Source: DATCZB01 sp035513215 (GTDB taxonomy: Bacteria > Pseudomonadota > Gammaproteobacteria > Steroidobacterales > Rariloculaceae). From it: a stretch of 55,387 bases of DNA. Positions 43,438 to 50,585 of the stretch are shown here, piece by piece; positions within the stretch are counted from its first letter, which is position 1, and each line of letters starts with the position of its first letter. The position numbers were made by a program, and so were the translations under genes. Location: contig DATKCK010000112.1 of the NCBI GenBank assembly GCA_035513215.1, forward strand, positions 1-55,387, in the 5' to 3' direction. The notes under the pieces are model-generated. The model was not told the DNA's origin. It saw nothing but the letters and a program-made list of their open reading frames with translations, and did not search any database.

Positions 43438-43461
43438 GGCCAGGGGGCATGCGCCCTGGCC
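43438..43461 (+). terminator. Hairpin after alpha/beta hydrolase gene
   Basis: GGCCAGGG and CCCTGGCC pair around an 8-nt centre (GGCATGCG), starting 21 nt after the stop codon. There is no U-tract, so the terminator function is likely but not strong. Confidence 0.45.
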
Positions 43462-43730
43462 CTCTCGAAGTTCGGGCCGCGGCGCCGCGGCGGCGCCGGT
43501 GTGAATTGCCACGAGTGGGGTTGTTCACGCGGCCGGGTCCGAATCGAATCGTGGGCCGGCAGCGGGGGCTACCGACCGGGCAAGGGCCCTGGGCGAGCCG
43601 ATGCCGGCCGCAGCGAGCAATGCCATGAGTGCCCGCCGCGCCCCAGCTCGTTCAATCCTGTCGTGCCGAATCGGACCCGAGCTGGTAGCGGCCGTCGAAT
43701 CCGAGAAGGCCCTCGGCTTGCGCGTCGGTC

Positions 43731-43736
43731 TATAAT
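43731..43736 (+). promoter_or_regulatory. -10 box upstream of the sulfatase gene
   Basis: TATAAT is consensus, 42 nt before ATG 43779. No recognisable -35 is at 16-18 bp, so activator help may be needed. Confidence 0.35.
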
Positions 43737-43778
43737 CGAAAGCGTCGTCAGCGTGCATTCGCGGGGGAAAGAGGAACG

Positions 43779-45560
43779 ATGGCACGAACTGATCACGTCA
43801 TGGCGCCAGGGGCGCGCCTCGGCTGCATGGCGCTGTCGCTGCTGCTCGGCGCGGGTCTCTCGGCCTGCGGCGGCGGCGATTCGACGGCGGCGGGTCAGGT
43901 CGGCGAGGCTGCCGCCGATGCGGCTGCGCCCGGGATCACACCGGACGAAGCCGTCCCTGCCGCCCGTCGCCCGAATCTCGTCCTGATCGTCGCCGACGAT
44001 CTCGGCTGGTCGGAGATCGGCGCCTTCGGCGGCGAGATTCCAACGCCGAATCTCGACGCGCTCGCCGCCGACGGAATGTTGTTGACGGACTTCTACGCGA
44101 ATCAGAGCTGCTCGCCCACACGCGCGATGCTGATGTCGGGTACGGACTCGCACCTCGCGGGCCTCGGCACCATGGCCGCCCCGCGCGAGGGTCCGGCTGC
44201 CGGCGCACCGGGCTACGAGGCGTATCTCAATTTCCGCGTCGCGAGCATGGCGGACCTGCTCAAGGACGCCGGCTATCACACCTATATGGCCGGCAAGTGG
44301 CACCTCGGCCGGACGATCGAGACGAGCCCGTGGGCGCGCGGTTTCGAGCGCTCGTTCGTTTCCATCGATGGTGCCGCCCATCTCGGGGCGCTGTCCTGGG
44401 GCGGTCCCGGGCTCGCGCCGTATCGCGAGGACGACGGCGACATCATCAATGTCGGCGATGACTTCTATTCGACTCGTGTCTATACCGAACGCATGGTCGA
44501 GTTCGTCGAGAGCAATCGCGGCGACGGCCAGCCGTTCTTTGCCTGGCTCGCCTACACGGCGCCGCACTGGCCGCTGCAGGCGCCGCCCGAGTCGATCGCG
44601 AGATTCGAAGGCGAGTACGACGAAGGCTACGACGTGATTCATGCGCGGCGCATCGCGCGAGCGAAGGAGCTCGGTTTCATTTCCGAGGATTTCGTCGCCG
44701 AGGGTCCGTACGAGGAGGGGCTCTATGCCGACGAGCCGCGCTGGGACGAGATGACCGACGAGGAGCGCCGAGTCAGCGCGCGCTCGATGGAAATCTATGC
44801 GGCGATGGTCAGCGACCTCGATACCTATGTCGGGGAATTCGTCGACTATCTCGAGTCGATCGGCGAGCGTGACAACACGTTCATCCTGTTCATGTCGGAC
44901 AACGGCCCCGAGGACTGGAAGCCGAGCCGGTTCCAGAACTGGATCGACCAGTGCTGCGACACCTCTTACGAGAACATGGGCGCCGGCGATTCCTACGTCC
45001 TGTACGGGCCGAACTGGGCCTGGGCCGGCTCGGCGCTGTTCCGCCGCTACAAGTTCACTTCGTACGAGGGCGGCATTCGCGTGCCGGCCTTCGCCAATCT
45101 CCCGGGCCGGGTGCCGGCCGGCACGCGCAGCGACGTCGTCGGGTCGGTCATGGACGTGCTGCCGACGTTTCTCGAGCTCGCAGGCTCCGAGCACCCGGGC
45201 ACGAGCTATCGCGGAGAGCCGATCCATCCGCTGCGTGGCCGTTCGCTGTTGCCCGAGCTCACGGGCACGGGCGAGGTCGACGACGACGAATACTTCATCG
45301 GTTGGGAGCTCAACGGCAACCGGGCGATTCGTCAGGGCGACTGGAAAATCGTCTGGGACGCCAACGTGCCCGACGGCGAGCGCGGCTGGGCGCTCTATAA
45401 CCTGGCCGAGGATTCGGCCGAGCAATTCGACCTAAGCGCCGCGGAGCCCGAGCGGTTCGCTGCGATGCAGGGGCTCTGGGATCAGTACGAACGAGACAAC
45501 GGCGTGATTCTCACACAAGGTCTCAACAGCACGGACGAGGAAGCGACGGACAATGAGTAG
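43779..45560 (+). CDS. Formylglycine-dependent arylsulfatase, lipoprotein
   Basis: The 593-residue type I sulfatase has Cys111 in the CSPTRAMLMSG signature, which would be converted to formylglycine. The metal site is built from VADDLGWSEIGAFGG near residue 75 and SDNGPEDW further on; FYANQSCSPTR and AGKWHLG are also family hallmarks. The N-terminus ends in a lipobox (LLLGAGLSACGGG). It removes sulfate esters. It overlaps the tannase-like gene by 8 nt, so the two enzymes act on one class of substrate, perhaps sulfated phenolic or polysaccharide esters. The sulfatase-maturation enzyme is not in the window. Confidence 0.95.
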   Translation: MARTDHVMAPGARLGCMALSLLLGAGLSACGGGDSTAAGQVGEAAADAAAPGITPDEAVPAARRPNLVLIVADDLGWSEIGAFGGEIPTPNLDALAADGMLLTDFYANQSCSPTRAMLMSGTDSHLAGLGTMAAPREGPAAGAPGYEAYLNFRVASMADLLKDAGYHTYMAGKWHLGRTIETSPWARGFERSFVSIDGAAHLGALSWGGPGLAPYREDDGDIINVGDDFYSTRVYTERMVEFVESNRGDGQPFFAWLAYTAPHWPLQAPPESIARFEGEYDEGYDVIHARRIARAKELGFISEDFVAEGPYEEGLYADEPRWDEMTDEERRVSARSMEIYAAMVSDLDTYVGEFVDYLESIGERDNTFILFMSDNGPEDWKPSRFQNWIDQCCDTSYENMGAGDSYVLYGPNWAWAGSALFRRYKFTSYEGGIRVPAFANLPGRVPAGTRSDVVGSVMDVLPTFLELAGSEHPGTSYRGEPIHPLRGRSLLPELTGTGEVDDDEYFIGWELNGNRAIRQGDWKIVWDANVPDGERGWALYNLAEDSAEQFDLSAAEPERFAAMQGLWDQYERDNGVILTQGLNSTDEEATDNE

Positions 45561-47064
45561 GCTTTCGATCGGCATTATCCCGGCAACCTTGACGGTTGCG
45601 TTTCTCGGCGCATCGCCGGGCGCGAGTGCCGCGGCGGAATGCCGCGATCTCGCGCTGCTGCGCCTGCCCGGCACTCTGATTACAACGGCCGAGGAGCGCA
45701 GCGGTCCGTTCTCGCCCGGGACCGGCGCGCCGCTGCACCTGCCGGCGCTCTGCCGCGTCGCGGGCACGATCAATCCCGCCATCCGCTTCGAGGTCTGGCT
45801 GCCGGACGACTACAACGGACGCTTTCAGGCCGTCGGCGGCGGCGGGCTTGCCGGCAGCATCAGCTACGGCGCGATGCTGACGGCCGTCGACGACGGTTTC
45901 GCCTCGGCCTCGACCGACACGGGCCATCGCGCCAACGATTCCTATTGGCTCGGCGATCCGCAGCGGCGCGAGGACTACGGTCATCGCGCGATTCACGAGA
46001 TGACCGTCAAGGCCAAGGCCATCATCGACGCGTACTACGGCTCCGGACCCGAGTATTCCTATTTCAACGGCTGCTCGACGGGCAGGCGTCAGGGGCTGAT
46101 GGAAGCGCAGCGCTATCCGAACGATTACGACGGGATCGTGTCTGGCGCGCCCGTCAACACGTTCACGAGCCTGCACGTCGGCCAGCTCTGGACGGCCCAT
46201 GCGACGCTGAAGGACCCGGCGGCCACGCTGACGCCGGAGGACCTTACGCTCGTCAGCGACGCCGTGCTCGCGCAGTGCGACGCCGACGACGGTGTCGAGG
46301 ACGGCTTCCTGACCGATCCGCCGGCTTGCGATTTCAATCCGCGCGATCTCGTATGCGGCAGCCGCTCGGGCGGCTCGTGCCTCGCCGAGCCCAAGGTCGA
46401 GGCGCTCGAGATGATCTACGGTGGCGCCGTGAATCCGCGCACCGGTGTCCCGATCTATCCGGGGCTCGAGCCCGGCAGCGAAGCGGGCGGGGCAGGCAAT
46501 CCCGGCTGGCGCCTGATCATGAACGGGCGAACGCCGTTCGCGATCGACATCTCGCTGATCGGCGGCATGGCCTTCGAGAACGACGACTGGGATTGGCGGA
46601 CCTTCGACTTCGACCGGGACGTTGCTCTGCTCGACGCGAAGCTTGCGCATGTGCTGAACGCGGTCGATCCCGACCTCAGAGACTTCGAGTCGCAGGGCGG
46701 CAAGCTGATCATCTATCACGGCTGGAACGATCCGGGCGTCATGCCGCAGCGGACGATCGACTACTACGACGAGATCGTCGCGTTCGCCGATCGCGCGACG
46801 GGCGGCAACGGCGCGGCCTTCACCGACGAGTACGCGAGGCTCTACATGATGCCGGGCATGGGTCACTGCCGCGGTGGTGCCGGCCCCGATCAGGCCGACT
46901 TCATCAGCGCGCTCGTCGACTGGGTCGAGAACGGCGAGGCGCCCGAGCGCATCATCGCGAGCAATCCCGACGGCTCGCTGACGCGCCCGCTCTGCCCGCA
47001 TCCGCAGGTCGCCGTCTACGAGGGTGGTGACACCAACGACGCTGCGAGCTTCCGCTGCGAATAA
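45553..47064 (+). CDS. Tannase/feruloyl-esterase family hydrolase
   Basis: The 503-residue protein has a signal peptide (IGIIPATLTVAFLGASPGASA). The tannase/feruloyl-esterase core has the CS-D-HC arrangement: NGCSTGRRQG with Ser175, HGWNDPG with Asp393 and GMGHC with His438. The nearby Cys residues can form the disulfide that bridges catalytic Ser and His. It hydrolyses aromatic carboxylate esters. Its ATG overlaps the sulfatase stop (ATGAGTAG), showing translational coupling and joint function in degrading plant- or alga-derived esters. The exact substrate remains unknown. Confidence 0.93.
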   Translation: MSRLSIGIIPATLTVAFLGASPGASAAAECRDLALLRLPGTLITTAEERSGPFSPGTGAPLHLPALCRVAGTINPAIRFEVWLPDDYNGRFQAVGGGGLAGSISYGAMLTAVDDGFASASTDTGHRANDSYWLGDPQRREDYGHRAIHEMTVKAKAIIDAYYGSGPEYSYFNGCSTGRRQGLMEAQRYPNDYDGIVSGAPVNTFTSLHVGQLWTAHATLKDPAATLTPEDLTLVSDAVLAQCDADDGVEDGFLTDPPACDFNPRDLVCGSRSGGSCLAEPKVEALEMIYGGAVNPRTGVPIYPGLEPGSEAGGAGNPGWRLIMNGRTPFAIDISLIGGMAFENDDWDWRTFDFDRDVALLDAKLAHVLNAVDPDLRDFESQGGKLIIYHGWNDPGVMPQRTIDYYDEIVAFADRATGGNGAAFTDEYARLYMMPGMGHCRGGAGPDQADFISALVDWVENGEAPERIIASNPDGSLTRPLCPHPQVAVYEGGDTNDAASFRCE

Positions 47065-47079
47065 CGGCGTCCGAATAAC

Positions 47080-47145
47080 GGGGTCAGACCCCGATTATTC
47101 GGGAAAAAGGTGTCTGACCCCATTACTGAAAAAGGGGTCTGACCC
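47080..47145. repeat. GGGGTCAGACCCC repeats at a convergent junction
   Basis: One exact copy lies at 47080-47092 and two diverged inverted copies at 47109-47121 (GGTGTCTGACCCC) and 47134-47145. They separate convergent stop codons, and the arms can pair to form a hairpin with A-rich spacers (GGGAAAAAGG). Confidence 0.85.
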
Positions 47146-47147
47146 GA

Positions 47148-48233
47148 TTACTCGCCGGCGTTGATGTCGAAGGGGTTGCTGATATCGACGCCGTCGCCGT
47201 TGCGGATCTCGTTGTGATTGACGGCACGCCTCGGTGCAGGCAACCCCTGCGCTGCCGCCTCGGCGACCTGGGATTCGTAGACGCGCTCGCCGCTCAGCGA
47301 GTTCGGCACGGCGCCGTTGCCTTCGTGGCACGAGTACTCGAGGAAGAGATAGCCCGGCTGCGTTGTCAGCATGAGGCGAATCGTGAACGGCGCCGTCAGC
47401 GCGACCGGGTCCTCGATCGTCACGACGTACTCGATCATCTCGGGGTCGACGCGGCGGAAGCGCTCGGTGAGCTTCAGCGCTTCGCTGTTCGGCGTTCCGC
47501 CCGCAAGGTTCGTGCGGTCGTTGAAATTGCTCGATTCGACGACGAGCGTGTCGCCTTCCCAGTAGCCGCGCGAAGCGCCGACCCACTGCCGGATCTCGTC
47601 GGCCAGCGGCGGGCGGTCGTCGAGGCGGATGATTCTCGTGTCGTGAATCATCTCGTAGTTGATCGCGACGGCATTCGGGCTCTGCGCGATGCGCACGCCG
47701 TTGCCGTAGATGACCGGCATGATCGAGCCGACGGCGCCGCGCGAGATGCAGCGATCGTAGAGCGAGAAATCCTCGAAGGCGTGGAACGGCCCGGGACCGA
47801 AAGTGCCGCGGCTGCGCGTCGCCGCCAGCGCTTCTCCGGCGGCCGTGAGCGCCGGGATGCGCCCGTCCGGTGGATCGACGACGAGCGAGGTGTAGCCGAA
47901 AGTCCTGACGCCGTACTCGTGCTGGAGAAAGTCGCCTGCCAGGGCCACTTCGCGGCCGGCCTGATCGCCCGCCGCGCGCTCGGTGAACTCTTCGGCCGTC
48001 AGCGACACACGCTCGCCGAAACGCGGCGGCCGGCTGACTGGAACGCTGCGAAGGTCGTCGGTGCTCCAGACGCCGGCGAGACTCGGATCGCCCCATGAGG
48101 TGCGAGGCGGCTCCCAGCTCGGGTTCTGGTATGCGGCTGCCGTGCTTTCAGCCGGGACCGAGCGCAGCGTCTGGCTCAAGGCCGCGGTCGCGAATCCACA
48201 CAATCCGGTCAATAGAATGACGCTCGTTCTCAT
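47148..48233 (-). CDS. Exported protein related to the DUF6152 C-terminal domain
   Basis: From ATG 48233 (MRTSVILLTGLCGFATAALS) the product has 361 residues and a signal peptide. An AGGGGGTGA ribosome-binding site precedes it. It lacks the HHxxxxFD DUF6152 domain. The C-terminal pattern DRCISRGAVGSIMPVIYGNGVRIAQ, EMIHDTRIIRLD, GASRGYWEGDTLVVESSNF, KLTERFRRVDPEMIEYVV resembles the HSIGxWEGxTLVIET / VERF sections of the DUF6152 fusions at 4161, 18523 and 23858. It has therefore probably the same lipocalin-like fold. No function is established. Confidence 0.8.
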   Translation of the reverse strand: MRTSVILLTGLCGFATAALSQTLRSVPAESTAAAYQNPSWEPPRTSWGDPSLAGVWSTDDLRSVPVSRPPRFGERVSLTAEEFTERAAGDQAGREVALAGDFLQHEYGVRTFGYTSLVVDPPDGRIPALTAAGEALAATRSRGTFGPGPFHAFEDFSLYDRCISRGAVGSIMPVIYGNGVRIAQSPNAVAINYEMIHDTRIIRLDDRPPLADEIRQWVGASRGYWEGDTLVVESSNFNDRTNLAGGTPNSEALKLTERFRRVDPEMIEYVVTIEDPVALTAPFTIRLMLTTQPGYLFLEYSCHEGNGAVPNSLSGERVYESQVAEAAAQGLPAPRRAVNHNEIRNGDGVDISNPFDINAGE

Positions 48234-48245
48234 CGTGATCACCCC

Positions 48246-48458
48246 CTAGGCCGCGACGTCGACGAACTCGATGCTCGAAGTCGATTCCGGGACCGGTTCA
48301 CCGTCGGCCCTCAGGCCTTCGATGTGAAACTCGATCGCCTCCTGAATCAGCCCGACGACCTCTTCTCGCGTCTGGCCGGCGGCCACGCACCCCGGGAGAT
48401 CCGGAACGTAGGCGCCGAAACCCTTTTTGCCACGCTCAATCACCACTGCATAGCGCAT
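48246..48458 (-). CDS. hicB: HicB-family antitoxin
   Basis: The product has about 70 residues from ATG 48458 (MRYAVVIERGKKGFGAYVPDLPGCVAAGQTREEVVGLIQEAIEFHIEGL). This is the typical HicB degraded RNase-H fold; no C-terminal DNA-binding domain follows, so it belongs to the short form. A GGGG is 8 nt upstream of this start. ATG 48473 (MRGTPMRY) would overlap the restored hicA stop by ATGA and is an alternative start. It should neutralise the HicA product of the adjacent gene. Confidence 0.9.
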   Translation of the reverse strand: MRYAVVIERGKKGFGAYVPDLPGCVAAGQTREEVVGLIQEAIEFHIEGLRADGEPVPESTSSIEFVDVAA

Positions 48459-48469
48459 CGGAGTTCCCC

Positions 48470-48659
48470 TCATGGGCTGAGCCCCGCCTGCTTAAGTATG
48501 GCACCGAGCGTCCCCTTTTGGCACATCCGCGCCGAGCTGGCCGGAAACCGTAACCGTCCCGGGCTTCTCCGCGTGCCGGAACTGCCTATGGCTACCCCTG
48601 TGTCTCGACTGATACCATCCATCCCGTTCGAGAATCTTGATCAGCTCGCGCACCTTCAT
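48470..48659 (-). pseudogene. hicA: HicA mRNA interferase with a frameshift near its C-terminus
   Basis: The frame from ATG 48659 gives MKVRELIKILERDGWYQSRHRGSHRQFRHAEKPGTVTV and ends VPKGDARCHT. Correcting one base in the AAAAGGGG run at 48512-48519 restores the family ending VPKGTLGAILKQAGLSP with stop at 48470-48472. HicA is a small dsRBD-type RNase; the catalytic His (GSHRQF) is retained. A 1-bp indel either inactivated the toxin or is a sequencing error in two adjacent homopolymers. Confidence 0.8.
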
Positions 48660-48668
48660 GCACCCATA

Positions 48669-48690
48669 CTGTTCGGTAGACATTGAACAG
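48669..48690. promoter_or_regulatory. Inverted repeat ahead of hicAB
   Basis: CTGTTC-N10-GAACAG is a perfect 6-bp inverted repeat 10 bp before the hicA ATG. It could be an operator, although the short HicB lacks a DNA-binding domain. Confidence 0.35.
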
Positions 48691-48736
48691 CGAGCGATGA
48701 ATCGGCGCAAAGCGCCGAGAAAATAAGGAGACGGCG

Positions 48737-49450
48737 ATGAAATCACGCATTCGTTGGATCGGCGGACTCTCGGCACTCCTGGTCGGCGCCGTGATGCAGG
48801 CGCCCGCTTCGGCGGAGACAATTGCGGTTATCGGCACGGGCAATGTCGGCGCGGGGCTCGGTCCCGAGTTCGCGGCCCAGGGTCATACGATCGTCTACGG
48901 TCATCGCGAGCCGAATCGCGAGGACGTGCAGGCGCTGGTCGCGCGCACGCCGGGCAACGCCTCGGTCAAGCTGCCGGCCGAAGCCGTGATCGGCGCCGAC
49001 ATGGTTTTGCTCGCCGTGCCCGGCACCTCCGCCGTCGAGATCACCGAAAGTCTCGGCGATCTTTCGGGCAAGATCATCATCGATCCGACCAATGTCGTTT
49101 CGCGCGAGGGCGGTCGGATGTCTCACGGCGTGCCGGGCAAGGGCTCTAACGCCGCAATGATTCAGGAAGCGGCGCCCGATGCTGTCGTCGTCAAGGCTTT
49201 CAACACGCTGAACTGGCAGCAGATGGTGAATCCGGAGACGGCGGGCGGGCCGATTACGATCATGCTTGCCGGCGAAAACGCCGAGGCGAAGGCCGCGGTC
49301 GCCGGGCTCGTGCGCGGCATGGGCCTCGATGCCGTCGATGTCGGCGGTCTCGAGTATGCCCACGTGCTCGAGGAGATGCTCGTCATGTGGGCCAATTCGC
49401 TTGGCAGCCAGCCTTTCAACTATTACCTCCGGCCGATGCCGCGTAACTGA
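48737..49450 (+). CDS. Exported NAD(P)-binding protein, F420-dependent-reductase-like
   Basis: The 237-residue product carries a clear Sec-type signal (IRWIGGLSALLVGAVMQAPASA) directly followed by a Rossmann start, ETIAVIGTGNVGAGLGPEFAAQGHTIVYGHREPN. Then come VLLAVPGTSAVEIT and DLSGKIIIDPTNV, the NPDR/F420-type NADP oxidoreductase pattern, and VVKAFNTLNWQQM. Export of a nicotinamide-dependent enzyme is unusual because the periplasm has no NAD(P)H pool. The gene is 14 nt upstream of the HEAT-repeat gene. Confidence 0.88.
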   Translation: MKSRIRWIGGLSALLVGAVMQAPASAETIAVIGTGNVGAGLGPEFAAQGHTIVYGHREPNREDVQALVARTPGNASVKLPAEAVIGADMVLLAVPGTSAVEITESLGDLSGKIIIDPTNVVSREGGRMSHGVPGKGSNAAMIQEAAPDAVVVKAFNTLNWQQMVNPETAGGPITIMLAGENAEAKAAVAGLVRGMGLDAVDVGGLEYAHVLEEMLVMWANSLGSQPFNYYLRPMPRN

Positions 49451-49464
49451 TACGCGGCGTCGGC

Positions 49465-50439
49465 ATGGCGGCGCGCAAGTCCGTCGACGACAAGCTCGAC
49501 GAGCTCGAGGCGGCCGTCGAAAGGGCGGGCGCCGACGCGCTGCCGGCCGTGCTCGCGCTGGCGCTCGGCGAGCGCAGCTATCGCGTCGTTGCGCTCGCGG
49601 CGCATTTCGCGGGCCAAAGGCGCGTCTACGAATGCGTGCCGCAGCTTCTCGCCGCCTGGCCGCAGTTTCTCGAGAAACCGGCAAAGCGCGATCCGAACTG
49701 TCTTGCGAAGAAGGCAATCGTGCGCGCGCTCTACGATCTCGACTGCGACGACGTCGACTTCTATCTCACCGCGATTCGCTACCGTCAGATGGAACCGGTC
49801 TGGGGCGGCTCGGTCGACACGGCGATCGATGTCCGATGCTCAGCCGCAGTGGGACTCGTGAGCTCGGGCTACTCGCGCGCGCTCATCGAGCTCGCCGGAC
49901 TCCTGGCGGACGCAGAACCGCCGGTGCGCACCGGGGCCGCGCGCGCCGTCGCCTGCGGCAGTCCGCGCGAGGCCGAGCTGCTGCTGCGGCTGAAAGCACT
50001 GTCCGGGGACGAGGATGCGCTCGTCCTCGGCGAGTGCTTCACGGGGCTTTTGTCCGTCGAGCCGGACGAGTCGCCTGCCTTCGTCGCGCGCTTTCTCGAG
50101 GACGGGAACGACGCCGTCGTCGAGGCTGCGGCGCTTGCGCTCGGCGAATCGCGGCTGCCGGCCGCGCTCGCCTTCTTGCAGGCCGCCTGGGAAGGTGTCC
50201 TGGTGCCCGCCGAGCGCAGGCGTCTGCTGGTTCGGGCCGCGGCCCTGCATCGAAGCGACGAGGCTTTCGACTGGCTGCTCGGACTGGCGGCCGAAAGCAG
50301 CGCAGCGATCGCGAGCGAGATCGTCGATGTGCTCGCGATCTACCGGCATAACGAGAAGCTGGCCGGGCGGTTGCGCGAGATCGTGAACGATCGCGCTGAC
50401 GAAGATTCGAAATCGATGTTCGACTCGCTCTGGGGTTGA
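49465..50439 (+). CDS. HEAT-repeat protein
   Basis: The 324-residue protein has no signal peptide. Repeated helix pairs (ALPAVLALALGERSYRVVALAAHF, RALIELAGLLADAEPPVRTGAARAVACGSPREAELLLRLKAL, SPAFVARFLEDGNDAVVEAAALALGESRLPAALAFL) are typical HEAT repeats. It begins 14 nt after the Rossmann protein stop, so it is likely co-transcribed. It is a protein-interaction scaffold; no partner is evident. Confidence 0.85.
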   Translation: MAARKSVDDKLDELEAAVERAGADALPAVLALALGERSYRVVALAAHFAGQRRVYECVPQLLAAWPQFLEKPAKRDPNCLAKKAIVRALYDLDCDDVDFYLTAIRYRQMEPVWGGSVDTAIDVRCSAAVGLVSSGYSRALIELAGLLADAEPPVRTGAARAVACGSPREAELLLRLKALSGDEDALVLGECFTGLLSVEPDESPAFVARFLEDGNDAVVEAAALALGESRLPAALAFLQAAWEGVLVPAERRRLLVRAAALHRSDEAFDWLLGLAAESSAAIASEIVDVLAIYRHNEKLAGRLREIVNDRADEDSKSMFDSLWG

Positions 50440-50481
50440 TTCTTCCATCGATCTCAAGGATCGCTCTCGGCGCCAGAAAAA

Positions 50482-50505
50482 AGCCGGCGTCTCGCGACGC
50501 CGGCT
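50482..50505 (-). terminator. Rho-independent terminator of the Gly/Ala-rich gene
   Basis: In minus-strand orientation AGCCGGCGTC-GCGA-GACGCCGGCT forms a perfect 10-bp stem with a tetraloop, followed by a run of six T residues. It is the cleanest intrinsic terminator in the window. Confidence 0.9.
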
Positions 50506-50585
50506 CCTGACAGGCTGCTCCGCACCGTGGATAGCGGGCGGGCCGCCGATGCGCCTGTGCGAAGGCGCTGGTCTTTAGCCTCGAA

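Larger units (their letters stand above)
43418..43778. other. Intergenic region (361 bp) between hydrolase and sulfatase
   Basis: It holds a GC hairpin just after the hydrolase stop, a perfect CCGCGGCGCCGCGG palindrome at 43477-43490 and a TATAAT near its right end. No convincing open frame with a ribosome-binding site was seen. Confidence 0.6.
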
